NCBI GenBank assembly: GCA_001825115.1
Contig: MHUY01000016.1
Coordinates: forward strand, 13,792 to 53,492
DNA: 39,701 nt
Origin: Candidatus Yonathbacteria bacterium RIFOXYC2_FULL_47_9
GTDB lineage: Bacteria > Patescibacteriota > Minisyncoccia > Phycocordibacterales > UBA1550
Reading direction: 5' to 3'
In this document: positions 1 through 7,428 of the stretch, one piece after another
Layout of the letters: the number at the start of each line of letters is the position of its first letter
Position numbering within the stretch: position 1 is the first letter of the stretch
Position numbers and translations under genes: made by a program
Notes under the pieces: generated by a model
Told to the model about the DNA's origin: nothing
Database searches by the model: none
Seen by the model: the letters and a program-made list of their open reading frames with translations, nothing else

Positions 1-756
1 CATAGCTGTGGACTCATTCGCACACCCGAGCACGGTGAGCACGAGACGTGTCCTACGTGTGCGGGGTGGCGCCTCGAGCCATTAGGCATCGGCATTGAAC
101 GCATAGAAGAAGAAGTCGCAAAACTTTTTCCTGACGCGCCCCGCTTCGTCTTTGACGGTGACCGTGTAAGGACCCGCGCGCAAGCGCGCAAACTCATTGC
201 CCAATTTGAGAAGTCTATCGGAGGTATCCTCATCGGCACCCCTATGGCCGTTTCCTATCTTTTCTCAGTACCGCGCACCGCGATCATTTCCATTGACTCC
301 CTTTTTGCAATTCCTGACTTTCGTATGAACGAACGCATCTTTGCGCTCATTCTCGCACTTCGCGAAAAAACAACCAAGGCTCTTCTCGTGCAAACACGCA
401 TGGACGACACGACCCTTCTCGAGCAGGCGCTCAAAGGCGACTTGCTCGCATTTACCGAAGACGAGCTTGGTCTCCGTAAAGCCTTTTCATACCCACCCTA
501 CGGCACCATCATCAAGATCACCCTTCGCGGTAAACGCGCCGAGCTTCCTCAAGAAGTTGAGCGCCTCAAAGCTTATCTCCTTGAGTACACCCCTATCTCT
601 CCTCAAACCATAACGCGTGAACCTAAGAATATGTTTCGTATGCACCTCATTCTAAAACTTGCCGAAACAGTATGGCCCAACGATAAGCTACTCGCCAAAC
701 TCCGCGCCCTCCCCCCACAATTCACCATTGAGGTAAACCCCGATCACTTGTTATAA
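1..756 (+). CDS. priA: Primosomal protein N' (PriA helicase), C-terminal part, 5' end outside window
   Basis: The reading frame is open from base 1, giving 251 residues. PriA is the superfamily 2 DNA helicase that reloads the replisome at stalled forks. The start of the visible part carries a piece of the zinc-binding region (HSCGLI, then CPTCAGW), followed by the characteristic LGIGIERIEEEVAKLFPD segment. Helicase-lobe features follow (GILIGTP, then DFRMNERIF, which is usually DFRAxER in the family), and then the C-terminal domain. Only the 3' portion is here, so the ATPase motifs cannot be checked. A peptide deformylase gene follows 38 bases downstream on the same strand, and the priA-def-fmt order is common in bacteria. 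The first ATG in frame (244) is internal and is not the start. Confidence 0.93.
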   Translation, partial: HSCGLIRTPEHGEHETCPTCAGWRLEPLGIGIERIEEEVAKLFPDAPRFVFDGDRVRTRAQARKLIAQFEKSIGGILIGTPMAVSYLFSVPRTAIISIDSLFAIPDFRMNERIFALILALREKTTKALLVQTRMDDTTLLEQALKGDLLAFTEDELGLRKAFSYPPYGTIIKITLRGKRAELPQEVERLKAYLLEYTPISPQTITREPKNMFRMHLILKLAETVWPNDKLLAKLRALPPQFTIEVNPDHLL

Positions 757-794
757 CTTCAAAAACGTATCTAAATGTGTTATGGTTTCCCCAT

Positions 795-1394
795 ATGGTA
801 ACGATCGTTCAAAAAGAAGCGCCGGTACTGCGTGCACACGCGGAACCCGTCAATCCAAAAGACTTTGATTCTCCACGCTTAAAAAAGATCCTTGACGACA
901 TGAAGGCTGCCCTCGAAAAAGAAGAGGACGGCGTCGCGATAGCTGCACCGCAGATTGGCGTGCCCCTCCGTATTTTTGTCGTCTCACATCGCGCTTTTGA
1001 GTTTATCGAGGACGATATTCATGCCGAAGATATGCATAACACCACCTCGAGACCCATAGCGGCGCATAAAAAATCTCCCGCGCACGACATGGTCTTTATT
1101 AACCCGGAGATTACCAAGCTCTCGCGCAAAAAAGTGTGGGTCCCCGAGGGTTGCCTCTCGGTCCGCTGGCTCTATGGCGAGACCTCACGCGCCGACAAAG
1201 CGACCGTGCGCGCCTACGATGAGCATGGTAAACTTTTTACTCGTGGTGGCAGCGGCCTTATGGCGCAAATATTCCAGCACGAGACTGACCACCTAAACGG
1301 CATCCTCTTTATTGACCACGCACGCAATGTCGAAAAGATTACTAAAGAAGAAATGGAGCGTCAGCGTCTCGAACACGAAGGACACGGTCACTAA
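795..1394 (+). CDS. def: Peptide deformylase
   Basis: Removes the formyl group from the N-terminal methionine of new proteins; a metal-dependent cytosolic enzyme. It is 199 residues long from the ATG at 795. A GTG at 777 is in frame, but homologues begin at the segment MVTIVQKEAPVLR, so 795 is preferred. All three family motifs are visible: GVAIAAPQ at about 46-53 (family GxGxAAPQ, one glycine replaced), EGCLS with the metal-binding cysteine, and QHETDH with two metal-binding histidines and the catalytic glutamate. Between motifs 1 and 2 there is an extended loop rich in His and charged residues, longer than in E. coli Def. fmt follows after 3 bases, so the two genes that remove and add the formyl group are probably co-transcribed. 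No clear SD sequence. Confidence 0.95.
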   Translation: MVTIVQKEAPVLRAHAEPVNPKDFDSPRLKKILDDMKAALEKEEDGVAIAAPQIGVPLRIFVVSHRAFEFIEDDIHAEDMHNTTSRPIAAHKKSPAHDMVFINPEITKLSRKKVWVPEGCLSVRWLYGETSRADKATVRAYDEHGKLFTRGGSGLMAQIFQHETDHLNGILFIDHARNVEKITKEEMERQRLEHEGHGH

Positions 1395-1397
1395 AAT

Positions 1398-2273
1398 ATG
1401 AATACTTCAAATCTCCACATCGCCTTTTGGGGCACTTCGCGCTTTTCGATAATCGTCCTTGAAGAAATGGCGCGCGAGGGCTTCCTCCCATCCCTCATCA
1501 TCACCGCACCCGCAAAGCCAAAAGGACGCGGACTCGAGCTCACCCCGAGTGAGGTAAAAGTATGGGCGGATGCACACAATATCCCAACTCTTGAACCATC
1601 TGATATTCGTACTGAGGAATTTGCAAAATCTCTTGGCACCGACTGGGACCTTTTTCTTGTTGTCTCGTATGGCAAGATTATTCCCCGTACAATCCTTGAC
1701 ATGCCTCACCACGGTACCCTGAATGTACACCCTTCGCTCCTTCCAAAGCTCCGTGGCGCATCCCCCATCCAAGGCGCGATCTTAGAAGACTGCCCCGTAG
1801 GCCAACCTCACGAAGCGGGTGTAACCATTATGCAGATTGACGAAGAAGTCGACCATGGCCCTATTGTCGCACAAGAAAAAATGGTGATTGAAAACTGGCC
1901 ACCAAAGGCGAGCGAGCTCGAGGAGATCCTGGGGACCTTCGGTGGCAAGCTTCTCGTAAAAACAATTCCTGAATGGATTGCAGGAAAGATAACCCTACAG
2001 GAACAAGATCACGACAAGGCGTCGTACATAAAAAAAATTACCAAACAGAGCGGGCACATCGACCTCAGCGATGACCCCGAGCGTATGTATCGAAAGATCC
2101 GCGCCTTTAATATTTGGCCGCGTGCATATCTCCTTACGGAGCACGGCGGTAAAGAGATTCGTGTCATTGTGACCGAAGCACACATGGAAGAAAGTAAGCT
2201 CATTATCGACCGCGTCATCCCTGAAGGTAAGCGTGAAATGACCTACGCCGATTTTTTACGAGGACAGAGGTAA
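1398..2273 (+). CDS. fmt: Methionyl-tRNA formyltransferase
   Basis: Formylates Met-tRNA(fMet) from 10-formyl-tetrahydrofolate before translation starts. It has 291 residues, near the usual 300-315. The N-terminal Rossmann-type domain starts IAFWGTSRFSIIVLEEM. The active-site region contains HPSLLPKLRGASPIQGAILE, with the conserved SLLP and RGASPI, followed by GVTIMQIDEEVDHGPIV. The C-terminal domain (KQSGHIDLSDDPERMYRKIRA and on) matches the tRNA-binding domain. It starts 3 bases after the def stop codon, so it is translated from the same transcript. The gene ends at the hairpin at 2280-2314, which has a better T-tract on the opposite strand. Confidence 0.95.
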   Translation: MNTSNLHIAFWGTSRFSIIVLEEMAREGFLPSLIITAPAKPKGRGLELTPSEVKVWADAHNIPTLEPSDIRTEEFAKSLGTDWDLFLVVSYGKIIPRTILDMPHHGTLNVHPSLLPKLRGASPIQGAILEDCPVGQPHEAGVTIMQIDEEVDHGPIVAQEKMVIENWPPKASELEEILGTFGGKLLVKTIPEWIAGKITLQEQDHDKASYIKKITKQSGHIDLSDDPERMYRKIRAFNIWPRAYLLTEHGGKEIRVIVTEAHMEESKLIIDRVIPEGKREMTYADFLRGQR

Positions 2274-2275
2274 AA

Positions 2276-2314
2276 GAAAAAACCGGACAGTGTCTCACGA
2301 CATGTGTCCGGTTT
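2276..2314. terminator. Intrinsic terminator between convergent fmt and the minus-strand RNA
   Basis: AAACCGGACA (2280-2289) pairs perfectly with TGTCCGGTTT (2305-2314). Read on the minus strand, the stem is followed by TTTTTTCTTTT, a good U-tract. On the plus strand the tail is weak (GTTTGCG). It therefore mainly ends minus-strand transcription, that is, the RNA gene at 2276-2538. Confidence 0.8.
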
Positions 2315-2538
2315 GCGTTAAAAGATTTTTTTCGCACAGGGATTTCTCTAGTTTTATCCACACAACCTATTAAGTGTCTTCTGTGACATCAGGATAGTCA
2401 GAGGGTATGCTGAGCCTCGTCAGTAGATGAAACTATCTTTCAACAACCTGCCGCTCCTTTGGCTTAAGGGTGGAGCGCCACCCCAATTAAAGAACCCTCA
2501 TACTTCTCTCCCCTTTCTTTTTGATACTGAATTAACCT
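2276..2538 (-). ncRNA. Unidentified structured RNA, about 260 nt
   Basis: No protein gene fits this 327-base gap, but the minus strand has a near-consensus promoter (-35 TTGACA, 17-base spacer, -10 TATGAT) and ends in a strong intrinsic terminator, defining a transcript of about 260 nt. Predicted hairpins are GGGTGG/CCACCC with loop AGCG (2468-2483), CTGA/TCAG (2410-2423) enclosed by GATAGT/ACTATC (2393-2437), and TGTC/GACA (2375-2388). Near the 5' end is an SD-like GGGGAG followed by an ATG that opens a 4-codon frame, too short to be a gene. I looked for hallmarks of RNase P RNA, tmRNA, SRP RNA and common riboswitches and did not find them. A divergent 6S RNA remains possible. The promoter and terminator are well supported; the identity is unknown. 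Confidence 0.6.
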
Positions 2539-2544
2539 GAATCA

Positions 2545-2573
2545 ATCATAGCACTTTTTACATATTTTGTCAA
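2545..2573 (-). promoter_or_regulatory. Strong sigma70-type promoter of the 2276-2538 RNA
   Basis: On the minus strand TTGACA (plus 2568-2573), a 17-base spacer and TATGAT (plus 2545-2550) fit the vegetative consensus almost exactly. It lies just beyond the stop codon of the DUF2207 gene, pointing away from it, so it serves a separate transcript starting near 2538. Confidence 0.8.
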
Positions 2574-2600
2574 TACGTACTGCACTGAGATGCGAGCTCC

Positions 2601-4346
2601 CTACCAGCTTCCCCCTCCACCACCGCCACCTCCACCACCCGACGATCCGCCTCCACCACTGCCTCCAGGCGCAGATGATAATGACGTTGTGGCAAAAGCA
2701 CCAAAACTTGCAAGAGAATTACTCAAAGTCCGCGCACTGAAATGTGAACTTGCGGGCCCCGAATACCACGATGGTGGCGTCGTATAGATACCCTCGAATT
2801 CTTTTGCCCATGCATTTTCAACCCCCAGCACCATCGCGTACGGCAAAAGTTTTTCAAATATCTCCGGTTTCTTTTCTGGCGCACTATGAAATGCTAACCG
2901 ATCTTTTTCAGCAATCTGTAAATACATTTTAAGACCAAGAAGCTGTTCTTTTGTTGCGACACCAATTTCCGTCTTTGCAGGACTCAATCGGTATATAATC
3001 AAAAATATTCCGATCGAAACAATAAGGCCAATAACGACGGGGGACAAAACCATTTGAGGGTAGACACTTGAAACAACATCAAAAATCCATATACCTGCAA
3101 AAGAAAGGAATACGGCAACCCCCACTGCCTTACCACCCTTCCCCATCCTTCCTAAATTTTTATAATACCCCTTCTTCAAAAGTAAGTTTGCTGTCGAATT
3201 CTTAAGAATAGGTATCTGTTTATAAAAAACATTCTTTAGTTTAGAAAGTGTCACCGATTCTGAATGACCGCTTGAAAATAGAGACGCGAGAAGTTCACTG
3301 TCGAAAGTATTTGCAACATCAGAAAAATCTTTCAACTTCTCAAGCTTATAGTCAGACAAATTAAATATGCCGAGAATCTTATTTTCAAGGTATACAATCT
3401 TGAGATACCCCTTTGTAGCGAGATACACGATCTCAGCTGAAATACTCCCCGCGGAGATATCTTCGTGGAGAATTCCTACGACCTCCATAGGAGTCAGGTC
3501 GCCGGGTACATCATAGTACGGAACGATAACTCCTGCCCCTTTGGGGTCACGCCCCTTTTGACACCAATACCGAAACGAGAAGAAAAAAGTGCCAATAATC
3601 ATCAATATTGAAATAACCCACGGCAAATAAACAAGGAACATATCCGTAACGATACTCAACGGTTGATAGGGTACGACGGTCCCTTTTGGGAAACCAACAG
3701 CCACCGTAAGGCCTTCCCCGGGGTTGAGGACACTAGGCACAGCAAACACAACAGACGTATTGCTTTCGATAGACGACGAACACTTGTTTGTACTTCCTTT
3801 TATCCCAACGTAACAAGCCTCTTGAATTATCGACGGGGTTATCGACGGAGGCAGGGTAACTCTTGCGCGGGCGGCGTATATCGGCATACCCCACTCATTG
3901 CCGGTAACATTCCAATAGACCTCATCTAGGTCCTCCAGTTTAGCAACTGCATTTGTTCCATGATAGGTGACGAGGTATGTTTTTTCACCCCTGAATGTTG
4001 TGTTTGGGTCGCCTATTTTTATGCGAATGTTTTTCCCAACATTTGAAACCTGGAATTGATATGGGGCTCCGCTCTCATCCACAACCACCACATCCTTGAT
4101 GATCATTTTTTTACCCTCAGAAGAGTACGGGTATATGTCACGATAAATACCATGATGTTCAGCGGGTCCTGTTTGGTAGATGATTTTTTCTGTAACATCG
4201 ATAGAGTTATCAGTATTAACGATGATATCTGCATCAAAAAAAGTAATGGCTTCTTGGTTTTGACCAATCATTTGTGCCGACACAAAGAACGGAAACCCGA
4301 GAGCAAATATGACACCTGTTGCAAGCGTATTCCAAAAAATTTTCAT
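2601..4346 (-). CDS. DUF2207 domain-containing membrane protein
   Basis: A 581-residue predicted membrane protein of the DUF2207 family, common in CPR genomes and of unknown function. There is an N-terminal signal peptide (hydrophobic residues 8-22, then VSAQ). The extracellular DUF2207 domain covers about 30-220, with family-typical segments such as HGIYRDIYPY and VYWNVTGNEWGMPI. A transmembrane helix follows near 240 (VYLPWVISILMIIGTFFF), then a cytoplasmic part, two more helices near 405-455, and a low-complexity tail made almost only of Gly and Ser ending in Trp. On the other strand the tail appears as a proline-rich frame, which is a shadow. The gene upstream in the direction of transcription (cyclophilin) is separated by a strong terminator, so it probably has its own promoter. 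Confidence 0.88.
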   Translation of the reverse strand: MKIFWNTLATGVIFALGFPFFVSAQMIGQNQEAITFFDADIIVNTDNSIDVTEKIIYQTGPAEHHGIYRDIYPYSSEGKKMIIKDVVVVDESGAPYQFQVSNVGKNIRIKIGDPNTTFRGEKTYLVTYHGTNAVAKLEDLDEVYWNVTGNEWGMPIYAARARVTLPPSITPSIIQEACYVGIKGSTNKCSSSIESNTSVVFAVPSVLNPGEGLTVAVGFPKGTVVPYQPLSIVTDMFLVYLPWVISILMIIGTFFFSFRYWCQKGRDPKGAGVIVPYYDVPGDLTPMEVVGILHEDISAGSISAEIVYLATKGYLKIVYLENKILGIFNLSDYKLEKLKDFSDVANTFDSELLASLFSSGHSESVTLSKLKNVFYKQIPILKNSTANLLLKKGYYKNLGRMGKGGKAVGVAVFLSFAGIWIFDVVSSVYPQMVLSPVVIGLIVSIGIFLIIYRLSPAKTEIGVATKEQLLGLKMYLQIAEKDRLAFHSAPEKKPEIFEKLLPYAMVLGVENAWAKEFEGIYTTPPSWYSGPASSHFSARTLSNSLASFGAFATTSLSSAPGGSGGGGSSGGGGGGGGGGSW

Positions 4347-4387
4347 ACTTCATATTATATACCACGAACAATCTATCTGCCATGTAG

Positions 4388-4431
4388 TACTACAAAAAAC
4401 ACCCCATTTTCGTGGGGTGTTTTTTGTAGTA
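4388..4431. terminator. Bidirectional intrinsic terminator after the cyclophilin gene
   Basis: A 19-bp perfect stem with a six-base loop (TTTTCG). The arms are CACCCCA and TGGGGTG flanked by runs of A and T, so U-tracts exist in both directions. It sits 10 bases beyond the stop of the cyclophilin gene and ends the pyk-side minus-strand operon. Confidence 0.92.
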
Positions 4432-4441
4432 GATTTTGGAA

Positions 4442-5089
4442 CTATTTGATTTCGATCTTCTCGATAATCATATCCTCTACAGGACGATCACCGGGCATAG
4501 TCTTGGTATTCTCAATTGCGGTCACCACATCCATCCCTGCTGCAACACGACCAAAGACGGTGTGTTTAGTATCAAGGAAGTTGTTGTTTGCCGTGTTGAT
4601 GAAGAACTGACTGCCATTGGTATTAGGGCCAGCGTTTGCCATAGAGATGGTGCCGATATCATTTCTGTTCTCAGCATGAATCTCGTCAGCAAACTGGTAT
4701 CCAGGACCACCTGTCCCCCAGCCCGCCTGCTTTGCGGTGTCTTTTGAGAGTGGGTCACCACCCTGAATCATAAAGCCTTTAATCACGCGATGGAAGCGCG
4801 TACCGTTGTAAAATCCTTCATTTGAAAGTTTTACAAAGTTCTCAACAGTCTTTGGTGCCTTGTCGGCAAAGAGTTCGAGCGTAACAACGCCTTTATTGGT
4901 AGTAACGATTGCAGTAGTCATAGTTTTAATTGAATTGGCTTCTAATTTAGTGGTTGTGGTGGTTGTGGGTTCTGTAACTACGGGGATTTGCTCTATTGGC
5001 TGCAGAGTTTTCTGTGAGCCACTAACCCATACCACAAACCCGATAATAGCAACAGCAACAACGATAAGAATCATATTGGTTGTCTTCAT
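4442..5089 (-). CDS. Membrane-anchored cyclophilin-type peptidyl-prolyl isomerase
   Basis: Catalyses cis-trans isomerisation of prolyl bonds, probably outside the membrane. It has 215 residues from the ATG at 5089. A TTG start at 5119 is in frame but overlaps the upstream gene, and the ATG 13 bases after that gene's stop is the better choice. Residues 5-25 form a hydrophobic membrane anchor (MILIVVAVAIIGFVVWV), followed by a Thr-rich linker. The cyclophilin domain carries FHRVIKGFMIQGGD with the catalytic Arg, NGSQFFI, and a FGRVAAGMDVV segment near the C terminus. It is downstream of HPF in the same minus-strand run and is followed by a strong terminator. Confidence 0.93.
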   Translation of the reverse strand: MKTTNMILIVVAVAIIGFVVWVSGSQKTLQPIEQIPVVTEPTTTTTTKLEANSIKTMTTAIVTTNKGVVTLELFADKAPKTVENFVKLSNEGFYNGTRFHRVIKGFMIQGGDPLSKDTAKQAGWGTGGPGYQFADEIHAENRNDIGTISMANAGPNTNGSQFFINTANNNFLDTKHTVFGRVAAGMDVVTAIENTKTMPGDRPVEDMIIEKIEIK

Positions 5090-5102
5090 AATACTTGTTG
5101 GA

Positions 5103-5474
5103 TTATTTCTCGCGTCCAAAACGGAGAAGGTTCTTGATCATGCCCGCACCGCGGCGTGCAAGACTGCGTTCTTTTGTCTTGTAGGAAGTGAGCTCTCTCA
5201 TGAGCTCGGCACGCATATCATCAATGGCCGCGTAAAGGTCGTCTTTTTTAGAGACCGCACGAAATTGTTTACCGCGTACCGTCATTGATACTTCAGCACG
5301 GAAAATATCACCTGACTGATGATGATTGGTTGTCTTTCCGATCTCAACATACAGAAGTGGGTTTTCCTCATCGTGTGGAATCGCAAACTTTTCGAGACTC
5401 TGAAGCTTTTCTTCGACATACGAAGATATCGCATCCGTCATCTCAATATTAATTGTTTTTATTTTGATCTGCAT
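5103..5474 (-). CDS. Ribosome hibernation factor, HPF/RaiA (S30AE) family, short form
   Basis: A 123-residue protein starting MQIKIKTINIEMTDAISSYV. It matches the ribosome-associated S30AE fold: beta strand, long helix (EEKLQSLEKF), two beta strands with the VEIGKTTNHH and FRAEVSMTV segments, then the helix DDLYAAIDDMRAELMREL. Such proteins bind the 30S decoding centre and preserve or dimerise idle ribosomes. The length is that of short HPF/RaiA forms, with a basic tail (KTKERSLARRGAGMIKNLLRF). The cyclophilin gene starts 13 bases downstream. Confidence 0.9.
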   Translation of the reverse strand: MQIKIKTINIEMTDAISSYVEEKLQSLEKFAIPHDEENPLLYVEIGKTTNHHQSGDIFRAEVSMTVRGKQFRAVSKKDDLYAAIDDMRAELMRELTSYKTKERSLARRGAGMIKNLLRFGREK

Positions 5475-5566
5475 AGATCTATTATATCGTCAAACGAAGA
5501 GCGGTGCAAACAAAAAATGTTTTGTTTATTCCGTCCGAGTGCCGACGATATATAGTACTCTATATA

Positions 5567-5794
5567 TCACTTCGAATCAGGAATCGACAAGATTTTCCCC
5601 GGACTGTGGTGCCCAGAAATAATCCGTATCTGCTTTGGATTGATGCTGAAGTACGCCGCAACAAGCTCGAGAACCCGCCTATTGGCAAGGTTTTGTTCTG
5701 CGGGATCTTTGACCGATACCAAAAAGGAATCCTCCGAGACTTTCTCGAGTGATTCCTTTTTGGCTCCTGCCGCTACGCGGACCCTGATATACAT
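5567..5794 (-). CDS. DUF167 (YggU-family) protein
   Basis: A 75-residue protein with the DUF167 pattern: MYIRVRVAAGAKKESLEKV at the start, then FLVSVKDPAEQNLANRRVLELVA, where the family has PxxGxANxxL, and IRIISGHHSPGKIL, where the family has xxGxxSRxKxL. Function is unknown in bacteria. It starts 7 bases after the pyruvate kinase stop codon, so it is the second gene of that operon. Confidence 0.88.
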   Translation of the reverse strand: MYIRVRVAAGAKKESLEKVSEDSFLVSVKDPAEQNLANRRVLELVAAYFSINPKQIRIISGHHSPGKILSIPDSK

Positions 5795-5801
5795 TCCTAG
5801 A

Positions 5802-7235
5802 TTAGATTACCTCCACAAGAGACATGTTGGTGCCGCCCGTACGACCAAAGGGTACTCCTGCAGCAATGACCACCTTGTCACCCTTTTTCGCAAATTTGTT
5901 TTTAAGAACGTACGCACGAACAGTCTTCATTACCTCATCAATCGTGGTGAGCTTTTCAATGTGTACGGGGTAACAACCGAACGAGAGTGCCACTTGCTCT
6001 ATGACGTGACGTTTTGGACTCATTACGATTATTGGTTGTTCTGGACGATAGCGAGAGATCATGCGCGCGGTGAGTCCGGACTCAGTAAGAGCAATAATTG
6101 CCTTTGCACCTATCGTTGATGCGGTAGAAACTGCCGCAAAGGTCACGGCATCTACAATATCCTTGTAGCTACTGTCGGTGCCACTTTCTGCCGAAAAAAT
6201 ATCACCGTAGAGGGCTTCGCGATGAGGATAGTTTTGCTCCACCATATTGGCAACCTTTGCCATCATCGCAACCGCCTCCGTAGGATATTCTCCAAGAGCG
6301 GACTCCTCCGAAAGCATTACGGCATCTGCCCCATCAAGAATAGAGTTTGCAACATCTGAAACCTCGGCGCGTGTTGGCACCGGCGACTTGATCATCGACT
6401 CCATCATTTGTGTTGCCACAATAACTGGCTTACCCGCAGCATTACATTTTTCAATGATCATCTTTTGCAAAATAGGTACTTGCTCTGCAGGCACCTCAAC
6501 CGCAAGGTCTCCACGAGCAACCATTACCCCATCCGCCTCGGCAATAATTGCATCAATATTTTCAATTGCCTCTTCTGTTTCGATCTTTGCAATAATCTTT
6601 CCTGTTGCTTTAGCTTTCGTCAAAATACCGCGAAGCTCGGTTACATCCGAAGGTCGGCGCACAAACGAAAGCGCAAAGAAATCAACCTTGTGCGCTACAC
6701 CAAAGAGAAGGTCTGTTTTGTCTTTTGCCGTCAAACAACTGATCTTGAGCGAGACACCAGGGAGATTCACGCCACGGCGGCCCTTGGTCTCTCCTCCTAC
6801 GATGACACGACATTTAATTTCTTCTCCTTTTACCTCAAGCACCTCGAGACGCTTCTTTCCGTCATCAAGAAGGATTGGGTCGCCTTTTTTGATTTCTTGA
6901 GGAAGCGCTTTGTAACTTACGAATGCTTTCGTCTCATCGCCCACGCATGCCTTGGTAGTGAGCGTAAAGATAGAACCATTTTTGAGCATAACGCGCTCCT
7001 GATAAAAATCACCAATACGAATCTTGGGACCCGAGAGATCTTGTAAAATAGAGATTGGCGCGCCAAGTTTTGTTGCCACCGCCTGAATGTTTTTCACTCG
7101 TACCGCATGCTCCTCATGAGTACCATGCGAAAAGTTTAGACGACATACATTCATTCCTGCCTTCACCAGGTTGGTAAGCATAATTTCACTTTCCGATGCG
7201 GGGCCGATCGTTGCTACAATTTTTGTCTTTTTCAT
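5802..7235 (-). CDS. pyk: Pyruvate kinase
   Basis: Last step of glycolysis: phosphoenolpyruvate + ADP to pyruvate + ATP. It has 477 residues from the ATG at 7235. A GTG at 7265 is in frame but lies upstream of the transcription start predicted from the promoter at 7266-7294, so it is excluded. Visible motifs are KIVATIGPASES, GMNVCRLNFSHGTHEEH, the active-site lysine and metal ligands in IIAKIETEEAIENID and GVMVARGDLAVE, and ATQMMESMIKSPVPTRAEVSD. The C-terminal domain is complete and ends with a segment (KGDKVVIAAGVPFG, then GTNMSLVEV) typical of the allosteric domain. It heads a minus-strand operon with DUF167. Confidence 0.97.
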   Translation of the reverse strand: MKKTKIVATIGPASESEIMLTNLVKAGMNVCRLNFSHGTHEEHAVRVKNIQAVATKLGAPISILQDLSGPKIRIGDFYQERVMLKNGSIFTLTTKACVGDETKAFVSYKALPQEIKKGDPILLDDGKKRLEVLEVKGEEIKCRVIVGGETKGRRGVNLPGVSLKISCLTAKDKTDLLFGVAHKVDFFALSFVRRPSDVTELRGILTKAKATGKIIAKIETEEAIENIDAIIAEADGVMVARGDLAVEVPAEQVPILQKMIIEKCNAAGKPVIVATQMMESMIKSPVPTRAEVSDVANSILDGADAVMLSEESALGEYPTEAVAMMAKVANMVEQNYPHREALYGDIFSAESGTDSSYKDIVDAVTFAAVSTASTIGAKAIIALTESGLTARMISRYRPEQPIIVMSPKRHVIEQVALSFGCYPVHIEKLTTIDEVMKTVRAYVLKNKFAKKGDKVVIAAGVPFGRTGGTNMSLVEVI

Positions 7236-7265
7236 GGATGGGTTGCTTATAGTTAATGAGCCCAC

Positions 7266-7294
7266 ATTATATCAGAAAACGCTAGTCTCCGCAA
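7266..7294 (-). promoter_or_regulatory. Promoter of pyruvate kinase operon
   Basis: On the minus strand TTGCGG (plus 7289-7294), 17 bases, TATAAT (plus 7266-7271). Predicted start of transcription is near 7259, giving a leader of about 24 bases to the ATG at 7235. No SD sequence is visible in that leader. Confidence 0.7.
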
Positions 7295-7317
7295 AATAAG
7301 GCTCTATTCAGATATCT

Positions 7318-7345
7318 TTGCTTTTTTCGTCCATTTTGCTATGAT
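7318..7345 (+). promoter_or_regulatory. Promoter of tRNA-Asn
   Basis: TTGCTT (7318-7323), 16-base spacer, TATGAT (7340-7345) preceded by TGC, an extended -10. The tRNA begins 12 bases after the -10 box. Confidence 0.6.
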
Positions 7346-7356
7346 GCAAATTGTAT

Positions 7357-7428
7357 TCCGCGGTAGCTCAGTGGTAGAGCAAGCGACTGTTAATCGCTTG
7401 GTCGTAGGTTCGATCCCTACCCGCGGAG
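7357..7428 (+). tRNA. tRNA-Asn (anticodon GUU)
   Basis: A full cloverleaf can be drawn: acceptor TCCGCGG/CCGCGGA with discriminator G; D arm GCTC AGTGGTA GAGC; anticodon stem AGCGA/TCGCT around loop CTGTTAA with anticodon GTT at 7389-7391; T arm GTAGG TTCGATC CCTAC. The CCA end is not fully encoded (the next bases are CA then T), so a CCA-adding enzyme is needed. The 3' end overlaps the last codons of the serine recombinase on the other strand, which makes this tRNA the probable integration site of the downstream element. Confidence 0.97.

Noticed and set aside
777..794. GTG start for peptide deformylase
   Set aside because: The family starts at the MVTIVQ segment; the extra six residues are not conserved and would bring the start closer to priA without an SD.
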